Made by a program: the position numbers and the translations under genes
Notes under the pieces: model-generated
The model's input: the letters and a program-made list of their open reading frames with translations, nothing else
The model's database searches: none
What the model was told of the DNA's origin: nothing
Shown: piece after piece, positions 35,885 through 46,639 of the stretch
How the letters are laid out: every line of letters begins with the position of its first letter
How positions within the stretch are numbered: the stretch's first letter is position 1
Origin: Pycnopodia helianthoides
Lineage: Eukaryota; Echinodermata; Asteroidea; Forcipulatida; Asteriidae
DNA length: 64,000 bases
Direction: 5' to 3'
NCBI GenBank assembly: GCA_032158295.1
Contig: CM063253.1
Span: 5,797,001 to 5,861,000, forward strand

Positions 35885-37414
35885 CTAACGCAGGGACCCG
35901 CAGTGACCAAACTCAAGAGTGGGTTAATTGGGGAGAACCAAGAGAGCCTCGAAAATGACGTACAATGTCAGAAGGGTGACAATAAAATGGCTCGGAGGAC
36001 GATGATAGGATTATCATTTTCAAAGTGATTTACAAAAAAATAATTTTACATGAACATTATAAACATTGTGAAGTAAACAAGTTGCAAATGTATAGGGGCT
36101 GATGCACAAACAGTAATTTCTTAAAATGTTGTACATCATTCTTATTGGAGTTGACGGAAATTTAGGGAAATATTAAGTTCACTAGAGAGAGCTTAGTTCA
36201 TAGCTCATCCCGAAAGTAGTATTGAAACGTAATAACGCTGATCCAGCAGCTACGAAATATTATAAAGTGTTTATTAGACTCACCACGGGTAGTACTACAA
36301 AAATTGATTTGAAATTTAGAACAGGCAGCCATCTTGAAAAAAACTGCCTTGCACACTCTTTGATAATTTATTGTGAGCTTGATTTATAGTAAATCATTAT
36401 AGGATAATCTGGAAAAGTGTATCAGAAATAATATAATCGTCATTTGTATGAGAAAGTAGATAATTTCAGCCAATAATATGTGGGATTTATATGAGGTTGC
36501 ACCAGGGAGTCCTGATAACATTCGAATTCAAAACTCAACAGAGGGCTCACTTTTCAAATCTTTTTGAAATGCATTTTTAATGATTAAGTTATAGCTTTAT
36601 GTCAATTTATTAATTTACAGCAGTCAAGTTACTCCTCTCCGCTATATAAACATAATCATTGAGGATGATGAGAGGTTATATCTAACAGCATCTTAATAAA
36701 CAAGGAGCAGGTAAGAAGATACGTTTTAAACTTCACATTGTAATTTGATTTGATTTAACAAAAAGTAAAAGTAGTGAAAAGTTGCACATAATCTTAATTG
36801 AATGGAGTCTGGACAGAACCGAATTACTCTAATTCCGCTGGGCTCTGACACGAAACCGTTACCTGTAATTCTTGTTCTTTAGATGTCGTTATTGCGTCAC
36901 TTGAAAGTATTGATTGAATTCGCATGGAATGATTAGAGCTTCGTTTTGCTTTAAGTCGATATTTGACACACAAATAATTACAATTGATGTGAGGACATTA
37001 GCTGTAGTTTTAGTTGCTGACTGTTTATTTGAAATGTTTATGTATGTACACATTTTTTTACAGAGGTAAATTTAAGTCCTCCAACACTACATTCTTTAAG
37101 TTGGCTAGTGTGAGTTATAAATGCTCCAGTAGGAATATCGTAATAATTCTAAAAATAATTTGTAAAAGGTTGTTATAAAACGCAGCTCCAACCAAAGCTA
37201 GAAACTGTCCTTTCTTGGTTGGTGGATGATGTTTAACTTTTTGTATTGAAGCGTACTAGGGGAGATATTTGTTCACAGTGCGTTGTGTACTTGTGTATTA
37301 TCCGCACTCCATTGAAATGAGTGATTTTCTGCCAGAATACCGCATCTGCTATACCATTATGTACAGGTATATCATGAATGTCTAATTGTTAATGTTCTGA
37401 TACTGCTTCTCAGC

Positions 37415-38611
37415 TTAAATCTGTGGCACCCTGACCGCTTCATAGCTGGTGGTGGTGCTGTCCTCTGGCTGAGCGTAGTCATGCTCTGGGCTTTCATTCT
37501 CTACTTCAACTGGTTGGTCGTAGGTATCTTGTGTGGGTTCCATGTAGACGCGATTCTTGTCCTCCGTTGGCTGCAGCTCCATGTAGGGATCAGGTTTGGT
37601 GACTTGGGGTTCTTTCTCTGATGCGAGACTTTTGATTGGACGGTTCTTTCTGACATCACGAAGAATGAGAATGATGGTGATGATGAAGAATGTAATAGCA
37701 AAAATCATGGCAATTATAAACGCTAGAATCCATGGAGCTGAAGATGAGGATGGATCAGACGAGCAGAGATTTGCCATAGTGCCAGAAACGCCATTGTTTT
37801 GTGACGTCATGCTTTGGGACGCAGTTGTTATGTGCTCTAGTGTTGTGGGTTCTGTCATGGTGTTCCTTACTGTAATTGGCCCGATTTGACAACTACTTTG
37901 CATGGCAGAGAAATAGATTGAAGTGATGAGGCATTCGAAAGCAACACCATTATCATGATTATTCACTGTCAAATCCAATGTCCTTACGACTGTATCGTTA
38001 TCATCGTTGATTACTGATGTCCATGTGGTGTATCTAGTAGTCTGTATATTGATCGTCATTGTGACTGTTTCGTGACTGCTCTCAGATGAACACCTCATAT
38101 GTAACTCTGTCCCTGCGTCTACTGTAATGGGTCCAGAAGGGGAGCACATAGGGAAGGACTCACTGGGGAAGTATAACACTGAAAGTGTTACACTGGATGT
38201 GGCTACGATGACATTGCCTCCGCCCGGTATTGGGTCTTTGACACTACACACATATTCATCAGTATCGGTCCTCTGCACATTGGTGATGGTAAAGTCTTGA
38301 ACAACTGTTTGAGTATTCACATCTATCGATGTATCGAAGATGAATCGTCCATTTGCACTCCAAACAGTAGCTTCACCCCATCTCAGGGTTTTTTCTGGGT
38401 CTTTGGTTGCCCACTGAACAATATGATCCGATTCGAGGTTTGTAGCGGTACACCTCATATCAACCTGCCCGCCCTCCTTACGATCAGCCTCTGGTGTTAA
38501 GATCTCCGCAGACACTGCTGGTTGAGCAGTGACAACCATCAGGAATCCGCCTGCATCAAGTGAACACCAAACACACACCAGCAAAACATACATGGAGATC
38601 CTTCCATCCAT
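37415..38611 (-). CDS. Receptor gene 8: short-tail receptor, C-terminus cut by a stop
   Basis: 398 residues, with signal peptide, D1, D2, stalk (MTEPTTLEHITTASQ), TM (PWILAFIIAMIFAITFF) and tail. D1 is the gene 7 cassette. D2 lacks one Pro-Thr pair (TINIQTT). The frame ends VRVPQI with a TAA at 37415 where sisters read SSAEKQYQNINN; homologous bases continue to 37389. So the terminal YQNI site is lost. The upstream TYYQPV is TYDQPV, removing a second tyrosine. TSYEAV, YMEL and YMEP remain. It is probably still membrane-expressed but with reduced signalling capacity. Confidence 0.82.
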   Translation of the reverse strand: MDGRISMYVLLVCVWCSLDAGGFLMVVTAQPAVSAEILTPEADRKEGGQVDMRCTATNLESDHIVQWATKDPEKTLRWGEATVWSANGRFIFDTSIDVNTQTVVQDFTITNVQRTDTDEYVCSVKDPIPGGGNVIVATSSVTLSVLYFPSESFPMCSPSGPITVDAGTELHMRCSSESSHETVTMTINIQTTRYTTWTSVINDDNDTVVRTLDLTVNNHDNGVAFECLITSIYFSAMQSSCQIGPITVRNTMTEPTTLEHITTASQSMTSQNNGVSGTMANLCSSDPSSSSAPWILAFIIAMIFAITFFIITIILILRDVRKNRPIKSLASEKEPQVTKPDPYMELQPTEDKNRVYMEPTQDTYDQPVEVENESPEHDYAQPEDSTTTSYEAVRVPQI

Positions 38612-41600
38612 TGTATTGAATCTGAGTTTATTAAGTTGCTACTAAATCATTCCTGGACACAACGGATACAGGATGGAAATGCACGAAGTAGAATGATCCT
38701 GCGTTCACACACAACTCAATGTAACAGTGATTTAATGTACATGTATTATTAACAATGAAGTTAACTTGGTTGTACTTCCTCATACTGAGCACCACACGTC
38801 AATGAACTTCAACAATAACACAAGTCTGGGTTTTCGTTTTATCGAGTCATGTTTTACAATGAGAATTATAAAGTCACAGTTCAACTGAATCTAGAACGAC
38901 CATACCTTAACTAACACATACCATGAAATACTCTACTACTTTAGCACAGCCACAAACCGACTGATTGTAACATTTTAAAGTTCAAACAAGGTCTAATGTA
39001 TGGTGGCCCTGAAGGGACATCGCACATCGCAAATATCTTTGCGATGTTTGCAAAGATTTGCAATGTCGCAAATATCTTTGCAAATATCTTTGCAGATATT
39101 TGCGATGTCGCAAATATCTTTGCAAATATCTTTGCAAATATTTGCGATGTCGCAAATATTATAGCATACTTTGTCGCATACTTTGTTGCATAGTTTGCAT
39201 ATTTGTGCCGTTTTTTTTCAAGAGTCTAAAGGGCCTTGAAGTTGTTTGGGTTCCAGCCTTCATTTCATTAACATGTACACACGGGTGGGTAGTCGGTTGC
39301 AGTTGTGGGTATGATTGACTACTCTTCTGTTCTTTCCGCATGCGTGTATAACCATTACATCGAGGTAGAATAGGCATCCGTGGTCGTTTTTCTGTGTGAC
39401 GAATCTCGAGAATTTGGTATTCCGTTCGCACTGTCATTGACGGTCGTTGACTAAGATGAACCCAAACAATGTAAGACCCTCTAGGCTCTTGAAAAATTAC
39501 CTGGCACAAATATGCAAACTATGCAACTAAGTATGCGACAAAGTATTTGCAATGATATCTGCGACATCGCAAATATTTGCAAAGATATTTGCGACGTGCG
39601 ATGTCCCTTCAGGGCCACCATACTAATGGTGAGAAAGAAACAACTAAAGAGACAAAACACAGTGAGTTTACGACAGAAGAGTTTCATTGAAAAAGGAATA
39701 GAATATTAACGCCAGTGATTAATATCAGTTTCTGATTTATGATTGAATGAAACTTGAACCATGCAGATCAGAACTGATGTTCGCCACCAGAACGAAAAAC
39801 CGTTCACTTTTCATCGAATAAGTTATTAAAACATGTCACTCAAAGTTTTTGCAACAATAGTATAAAGCTTGACAAATTGAAAACATGAATATCTTTAAAT
39901 ACACTTGGTACAACCAATAATTTAATTTAAATCAATCATTTCGCATTGATCAATGACTGAATCATGAGACTATGGCCTGATACGTGGTATGCTTCTGATG
40001 CAAAATGCCCCGTCCCCAAATTTCCTAGCAGTGTTATGGAGTGGTACACATCCTAACATTTTATACTGCGCCCTCTGTCCAGTCTCCCTATGATCATTGT
40101 GTTCGTTTTGGTTGACAGATAATTTAATATAGTCCATATGATGTCGAGAGATTGGAAACGGTAACCAGAATGTCTTTATTTACCTGTCTTGTCAGTTGAT
40201 TATATACTTACGTTGTACCAATTTGAATTCACAACGAATGATTCAAAATGGGGTCCGATCAGACAATCAAGCACTCTAGATAACTGAAACGCAGTGAGCC
40301 ATAGAAGGGAGGGGCACATTGCGGGCGTTCCTTAGAACATCTGGCCAAGGTTATTCCTGCACCACGAGCCGCGGCGATAGGGGTCATTTTCAGTTCTTTA
40401 CGTTTCTTGAGTTGAGTATTATTTAGGTTATTTCCACCACGTGAATTATCCACGATCGAAAGTTTACATTATAAAGGAGTCAGCTCTTTGATAATGCACG
40501 ATCATTTTGCTCAATGTCCTCGTTATAGTTCATCCCGAAAGTAGTATTGAAATGTAATAACGCTGATCCAGCAGCTACGAAATATTATAAAGTGTTTTAT
40601 TAGACTCACCACTGGTAGTAATGAAACACATTAAATTGAAATTTAGAACTGGCAGCCATCTTGAAAAAAAAAACTTATTTGCACTTTTTAGGAGAATTTG
40701 ATGTGAGTTTGATTTATAGTAAATAACAATAGGATAATGTTCGGAAGGTGCTTCAGAAATAACCAATTCTTCATTTGTATGAGAAAATAGAGAATTTTAG
40801 TGAATAATCTGTGGGATTTATATGAGGTTGCACCAGGGAGTGCTCTTAACGTTTGAATTCAAAACTCAATAGAGGGCTCACTTAAAAAAAACCATTGAAA
40901 TGCATTTTTAATCATTGAGTCATACCATTACATAACATTTTTAATTTACAGCAGTGAAATAACCTCATGTCCGCTATTCAAACATAATCATTGAGGATGA
41001 TGAGAGGTTTGATCAAACAACATCTTAATAAAAAAAAAGGACAAAGCGAGATATAAACGTTATAAACTTTATACAGTCATTTTATGTTAGATTTACTTTA
41101 TTAAAGATTGAAAGTAGTGAAAAGTTGTAAATAATCTTCTTTGAATGGAGTCTGGACCGAGCCGAATTAGAGTAATACCACTGGGCAGTGACACGAAACC
41201 GTATCTGTAATTGTTGCTCTTAATCTGGTTCTTAAAGTATTGATTGAACTCGCACGGAATTATAAGAGCTTAGTTTTGCTTCAAGTCGATATTTGATACA
41301 CCTATAATTACAATCGACGTGAGGACCTAACATCACCTGTTCTTGTCCTTACATGTCTTCGTTATACCACCACATACAGCTGTAGTTTTAGTTGCTATAG
41401 CTATTTGTTTGAAATGTTTAAATGTATATACAATTTTTGTTACAGAGGTAAATTTGAGTTCTCCAACACTAATATTCACCCAAGTTGGCTTTTGTGAGTT
41501 TTAACTGCTCCAGTAGGAATATCATAATAATTCTAAACTTAATTTTTAAGAAGTTTGGTATAATACGCAGATCCAACCAAAGCTATAAACTGTCCTTACT

Positions 41601-41866
41601 TGGTCCTCGTTGTTGCCTTGGCGTCACTCGTTCACCGTTGTTTTAATTTGTCTTTTGAAAACTAGAGAAAAATGGAAACGGCTTCTGTTCAAAAAGTGCG
41701 TGATGTTTTCCATTTTGTATTGAAGTGTACAAGGGGGAGATAATTGTTGACAGTGCGTTGTGTTTTATCCGCACTCCATTGATAAGATTGATTGTCGTCT
41801 AGAATATTGCATCTATACTTTACCATCTACTTTACCATTATGTATGTACAGTTATATCATGAATGT
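38612..41866. repeat. Spacer gene 8/gene 9: U-(foldback element)-P-Q-R, M deleted
   Basis: U is interrupted by the 624-bp element at 38999-39622. M with its TGACGTCA site is deleted near 40170. P is present from 40190 with TATAAAGG, but its donor-like GTGAGT is lost at about 40518. The exon-like segment has lost its donor. R differs from other copies and shares variants with 60500-60840. No gene is called. Confidence 0.55.
38999..39622. mobile_element. 624-bp foldback/MITE element with 6-bp target duplication
   Basis: The left end TATGGTGGCCCTGAAGGGAC is perfectly repeated inverted at the right end, flanked by CTAATG on both sides (38993-38998 and 39623-39628). The uninterrupted site in sister spacers reads GTCTAATGGTAG. 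Subterminal arrays of TTTGCGATGTCGCAAATATC-like units fill about 190 bases at the left and 110 at the right, themselves palindromic. The unique middle has no transposase. Confidence 0.85.
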
Positions 41867-43108
41867 CTAATTGTTAATGTTCTGATACTGCTTCTCAGCT
41901 GAACTCTGTGGCACCCTGACCGCTTCATAGCTGGTGGTGGTGCTGTCCTCTGGCTGAGCGTAGTCATGCTGTGGGCTTTCATTCTCTACTTCAACTGGTT
42001 GGTAGTAGGTATCTTGTGTGGGTTCCATGTAGACGCGATTCTTGTCCTCCGTTGGCTGCAGCTCCATGTAGGGATCAGGTTTGGTGACTCGGGGTTCTTT
42101 CTCAGATGTGAGTCTTTTTATCAGACGGTTCTTTCTGACATTACTAAGAAAGAGAATGGCGGTGATGACGAAGAATGTAATAGCAAAAATCATGGCAATT
42201 ATAAACGCTAGAATCCATGGAGCTGAAGATGAGGATGGATCAGACGAGCAAAGATTTGCCATAGTGCCAGAAACGCCATTGTTTTGTGACGTCATGCTTT
42301 GGGACGCAGTTGTTATGTGCTCTAGTGTTGTGGGTTCTGTCATGGCGTTCCTTACTGTAATTGGCCCGATTTGACAACTACGTTGCATGGCAGTGAAATA
42401 GATTGAAGTGATGAGGCATTCGAAAGCAACACCATTATCATGATTTTTCACTGTCAAATCCAATGTCCTTACGACTGTATCGTCATCATCGTTGATTACT
42501 GATGTCCATGTGGTGTATCTAGTAGTCTGTATAGTGGGATTGATCGTCATTGTGACTGTTCCGTGACTGCTCTCAGATGAACACCTCATATGTAACTCTG
42601 TCCCTGCGTCTACTGTAATGGGTCCAGAAGGGGAGCACATAGGGAAGGACTCACTGGGGAAGTATAACACTGAAAGTGTTACACTGGATGTGGCTACGAT
42701 AGCGTTGCCTCCGGCTGATAATGGTTCATTGACTTTACACACATATTCATCAGTATCGGCCCTCTGCACATTGGTGATGGTAAAGTTTTGCACAACTGTT
42801 TGAGTATTCATATCTAGGCCTACCGTTGTGTTGAACTTGAATCGTCCTCTTGCATTTGAAATAGTGGTTTCACCCCATCTCAGGCTCAACTCTGGGTCTT
42901 TGGTTGCCCACTGAACGACTTGACTCGACTCTACATCACTAGCGGTACATCTCATATCTACCTGCCCGCCCTCCTTACGATCAGCCTCTGGTGTTAAGAT
43001 CTCCGCATACACTGCTGGTTGAGCAGTGACAACCATCAGGAATCCGCCTGCATCAAGTGAACACCAAACACACACCAGCAAAACATACATGGAGATCCTT
43101 CCATCCAT
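41867..43108 (-). CDS. Receptor gene 9: short-tail two-Ig transmembrane receptor, intact
   Basis: 413 residues. D1 starts with an unusual TASDVESSQVVQWATKDPE block and carries the RFKFNTTVGLDMNTQ version of the central loop, otherwise seen only in long-tail gene 11. Its end loop is also distinct (NEPLSAGGNA). D2 is standard, with C-C plus the extra Cys pair. The stalk and TM match gene 8. The tail is complete: YMEL, YMEP, TYYQPV, DYAQP, TSYEAV and YQNI. The 5' flank changes to the Z module within a dozen bases of the ATG, unlike most sisters, so its promoter is probably different. Confidence 0.86.
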   Translation of the reverse strand: MDGRISMYVLLVCVWCSLDAGGFLMVVTAQPAVYAEILTPEADRKEGGQVDMRCTASDVESSQVVQWATKDPELSLRWGETTISNARGRFKFNTTVGLDMNTQTVVQNFTITNVQRADTDEYVCKVNEPLSAGGNAIVATSSVTLSVLYFPSESFPMCSPSGPITVDAGTELHMRCSSESSHGTVTMTINPTIQTTRYTTWTSVINDDDDTVVRTLDLTVKNHDNGVAFECLITSIYFTAMQRSCQIGPITVRNAMTEPTTLEHITTASQSMTSQNNGVSGTMANLCSSDPSSSSAPWILAFIIAMIFAITFFVITAILFLSNVRKNRLIKRLTSEKEPRVTKPDPYMELQPTEDKNRVYMEPTQDTYYQPVEVENESPQHDYAQPEDSTTTSYEAVRVPQSSAEKQYQNINN

Positions 43109-44535
43109 TGTGTTGAAACCAATTTATTGAACTTGGATGATCCGAAAACACAAGAATTTATTTTGGGGAAAAGGTCTGAAGTTTAATGCATGGAGGAGCA
43201 TAATCATACATGTACACATACCTGGTTGAAATGTAATAGTGATTTAACACACAAACGAATACATGACTTTAGTGCACCATAGTAGAACTTGTGTGTGTTA
43301 AGCACCACACACCAATGAACTTTGACAATATCAACTCGTGTTTTTTCCCATTTCTATAGAGGCATGTTTTTATAAGCGTCATAATAATTTCACAGTTCAA
43401 CTGAATCTATGACATTCATTTGTGTACTTGCATTTAACTTATTATTTCGTCGTTGAACCAGTGGGATGGTTTGAAACAAGTAAACCAATTACTCAGATAT
43501 AAGTGGGCACAACTTGCTCTTTGAATACTACTGCTTACAGTCTTGCAATAGCATAATGGGTTAAGGTAACTAAGGTACCATTTTCTTTATTCTTTAAGAA
43601 TGTAAACTATATTTGGACGTCAAAATTTGCCCATGCCGGTGGCACATATTTGATTCTGCAAAAACAAAAGCTCGACAGTTCAAGTTAAGGTCATCAACTA
43701 ATATGATTATGTATGTGTCACTCCCCCGAAGCACCCACGGCACTGACTGGGTCATGATTAACCCTGTTTAGCATGCGTTGATCATAAAATAGTTGATCAA
43801 AAAAGTGGGTCCCTTTTGTCTCAAGCGAAAGGTCTTCCCGGCTAAATTCAGCAGAAATTAATTAAACTTCATCAAAAAATGAATTGGTTGGCGTAGCCTT
43901 CTACCTCTAGGACCCCGGTTCGAATCCTATACGGGACACTATGTGGATTTGGTTTTCTGTCTCTACCTGATCGCGTGGGTTTTCCCCTGTAACAAATCTC
44001 TTGGTTTTCCTCGCACATCTAAAACTTGAACTTCCTTCCTCGTCTTCTCTCCTTTGGGGTACTTGGCTATAAAGTATAGTGATTAAGTTCGCTTTTTGGG
44101 GGAATCCTTGGCTTCAAAACCAGAACAAATAAATCAATAAAATAACACGCATTCACATTTACGCAAATGTTTGCTAAGTGGTGAAATTGAACGGTTGACC
44201 AGCCTCTTGCTGCTGGCTTACCTTTAATGAAGTTGAATGAATTTGCGACCTGATGAGATTGAATCATCTTATTTGACCAGTGAATACCAAACCCCTTTTG
44301 TCTGTTGAATGCTGAAGCAATGGCACATTTATTTTCAGACATAATTGCATGAGCCGGGTGTTAAATTGAATGAATTTCTGTTGAAAGTGGCCTGGAAAAC
44401 CTATATTATGGAAAAAGTCTTGACGATCTTTACAAAATGGGTTTTACGACATCTTAAGAAGTGAGTCTATAATCTTAATCAACCCTGTTTTAAAGGGAAA
44501 GGGACAACATAAACATCAAAGTTTGCAAGAGAAAT
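43109..44535. repeat. Z module (5' flank of gene 9) with SINE
   Basis: Almost colinear with 62139-63595. It begins directly at the gene start ('gtgttgaaaccaatttattg'). It includes a tRNA-derived SINE at about 43893-44055 with B-box GGTTCGAATCC at 43917-43927. The minus-strand frame at 44067-44342 shows no recognisable protein and is not called. Confidence 0.55.
43893..44055 (+). repeat. tRNA-derived SINE in Z module
   Basis: B-box GGTTCGAATCC with preceding 'gcgtagccttctacctctag', then the shared body 'gattt(g)gttttctgtctctacc' and a 'cttccttcctcgtcttctc' tail. It is the same family as 30640-30800 and 62931-63090. Confidence 0.6.
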
Positions 44536-46639
44536 GGCAAATAAACGTGTAGAGGCGATGAGGCCCTAACTTTTATGATTGGGATGGACTTTCAAGATAT
44601 CACTTGTTGATATCAATCACTCGTCATTAATTTATTCAAAGCCAGCAGGTTCATACATATTAATACAATCTGATTACAAACGAATAGCCATTTCTTATTA
44701 AAAGCCAATTTATTCCAATCAAACAGATCCATACATATTCATGTATTCCGCTTCCATTACATACCAATTTTCGTTTTCTTAAACTTTTTCTGACTTGAAA
44801 TCTTGTTACTTATTTTAATCTGAAAGTGTTGCGAGTAATTTATTCATAGAAGCAGGTTCATACATAATCATATATCCTAATTCCAAATGAATATTAATAT
44901 TTAAAAAAAAAACATCATCGATGTTATCTGAGTACAAAAGAATATTCATTTTTTGAAAATAAATTCAAGGCGCTGTGTCGTCATGATCCAAGCAGGCCTG
45001 TGGCTGTACATGGAATTATAAACTTTCACATAGTTACTGCACGCGTGCGCACTCCATCCGTATTATTTTATGGAGAGCGCGTGCGCGCGTGCAGTAACTG
45101 GGTGAGAGTTCATAATTCCATGTCCAGCAACAAGTCTGCTTTGTCTCATAACGATACAGCCCTTCTAATCTTAACGTGCACCAATCATATTGACTTCATT
45201 TTTTAGCATTACTGTAAAAACATACATTCAAATAAACATGACTATGACAGAAATAACTTCCTTGGATATTAATTTTTTTGCTGAATAAGCATGGATGCAT
45301 TTGCAAACAAATTACATCAATGTCTTTTAATTGTAACGCATGAGTGATTTTTTTACGAAATTGATTCTGATTTGATTTCTTGTTTTATTCCAAAAAGAAC
45401 ATACCCTAGCACCTTGGGGAACGGTTACAACAACATTTAAAATATACAAATTGCAGTTTACATCATGACGGAGGAGTTAGCAAAAGCATCAATGTTAAAA
45501 TAATTATTTGGAACATTGATTTCCTTTAACAGACATACAAATATAATTGGCTAAGCAATATACAAAACCTTTTTGCTTGAGAAGTAATTAAATTGTTGTT
45601 TGTCTCATTCCGATAGCATACTAAAATCTGCATCACTTTTACAAACAGTATCATACATGGTTTTTCTAAAAGAATTATACATTAGACATTAGTTTATTCT
45701 GTAAATTTAATTTGGATGCGTTTACATAAACAATGTGTATACATGCATGTATTTCAAAATCGTAAAGCCCTAAAGCCCACAATACAGACCGATTTCATGC
45801 AAGTGAAATAATCCAAAAAATACAAAATTGTTGTGATTACAGAATAGTAAAGGTTTCCAACCACAACGCTGTTTGGAAGTTATGGGAGATAGTGAAGGGG
45901 AAACTTGGAGGACGTGTGAGAACACCCATTGGCGATGGTGTGGAGGTGGGTGTGGCATTGGGTGCGGCATTGGGTGTGGCAGTGGGTGCGCGTGTGGTTG
46001 GATACATACACAACCAATTGATAAGAAGAAACAAAAACTTCTGCAGTAATTTTTCCTAATTAAAATTCGTGACGCTTTTGACACAATTTTTTCCAAGAAG
46101 CATAATTGTTACAATGAATTTAGAAGTCGAAGTTCAATAGGTTACATTTTTGTGCGTGGTTCTCTTTTCAGCAAGGCAGGGTTTAAAAAAAAACAAAAAA
46201 CCCAATCATTTCTCATTATCGGTACAATATAAAACCCAAATTAGGTTTAATGTGAAAAGTTTGTCATTATTTATAAAGTGTGTTAGAGAAATTGAGGACA
46301 AAATGTCTTGGCTAACGATATAGATTCTCAGGATCATGGTAGTATAGTAACCCGATTACAAAAAGAATATCTCAGCAAAATGTAAACAAATGAACCATGA
46401 AAACTGATGTAAAAAATTGCTATAGTTCGTTTAGTGAGAAGAGAATAATGAGAACAAGATTGAACTGCAGTAAAACTGATATGAGGGGATGAAGATGCTG
46501 TTTATTTATTCGAGGCATAAATAAGAACGGATATGCAATAGGAGGAGGTACGAGGATGAAATTGGGAGAGAGAATACCGGGCCTGGTGGCAATGAGAAGG
46601 GCCGAGTCCTGCTCATCCTACGATATCTATAGATCAATG
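44536..46639. other. S module, 3' flank of gene 10
   Basis: Contains the GCGTGCGC hairpin repeat (44998-45127), a short G/T-rich tandem repeat of GGGTGYGGCATT units (about 45946-45996), a stretch homologous to 5.7-6.4 kb, and the conserved long-tail 3' flank. The antisense Pro/His-rich frame across the tandem repeat is not a gene. Confidence 0.5.
44998..45127. repeat. GCGTGCGC hairpin repeat (MITE-like)
   Basis: The arms GTTACTGCACGCGTGCGC and GCGCGTGCGCGCGTGCAGT fold around CTCCATCC...ATGGAG. The outer arms TGTACATGGAATTATAAACT and ATAATTCCATGTCCAGC complete the palindrome. Degenerate copies are at 16284-16410 and 51774-51854; the latter has lost its right arm. Confidence 0.55.

Larger units (their letters stand above)
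34532..37388. repeat. Spacer gene 7/gene 8: U-M-(MITE)-Q-R, P deleted
   Basis: Nearly the same structure as 53558-56399. It shares a 141-bp MITE, a partial repeat of 'gctccctgtctag' near 35395 and 35515, and a P deletion at about 36150 (CTTATTGGAGTTGACGG). TGACGTCA is at 35877-35884 and the exon-like segment is 36621-36710. No gene is called. Confidence 0.6.

Noticed and set aside
39000..39200. Regular repeats that at first look like a CRISPR array
   Set aside because: The units are palindromic, without constant spacers, and lie inside the terminal repeats of a eukaryotic foldback element.
44067..44342. 91-codon minus-strand frame in the Z module
   Set aside because: The duplicate at 63.1-63.4 kb does not keep this frame, and no domain is visible.
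45770..46096. Pro/His-rich minus-strand frame
   Set aside because: Produced by the GGGTGYGGCATT tandem repeat; no homology and a different frame gives an equally long shadow.
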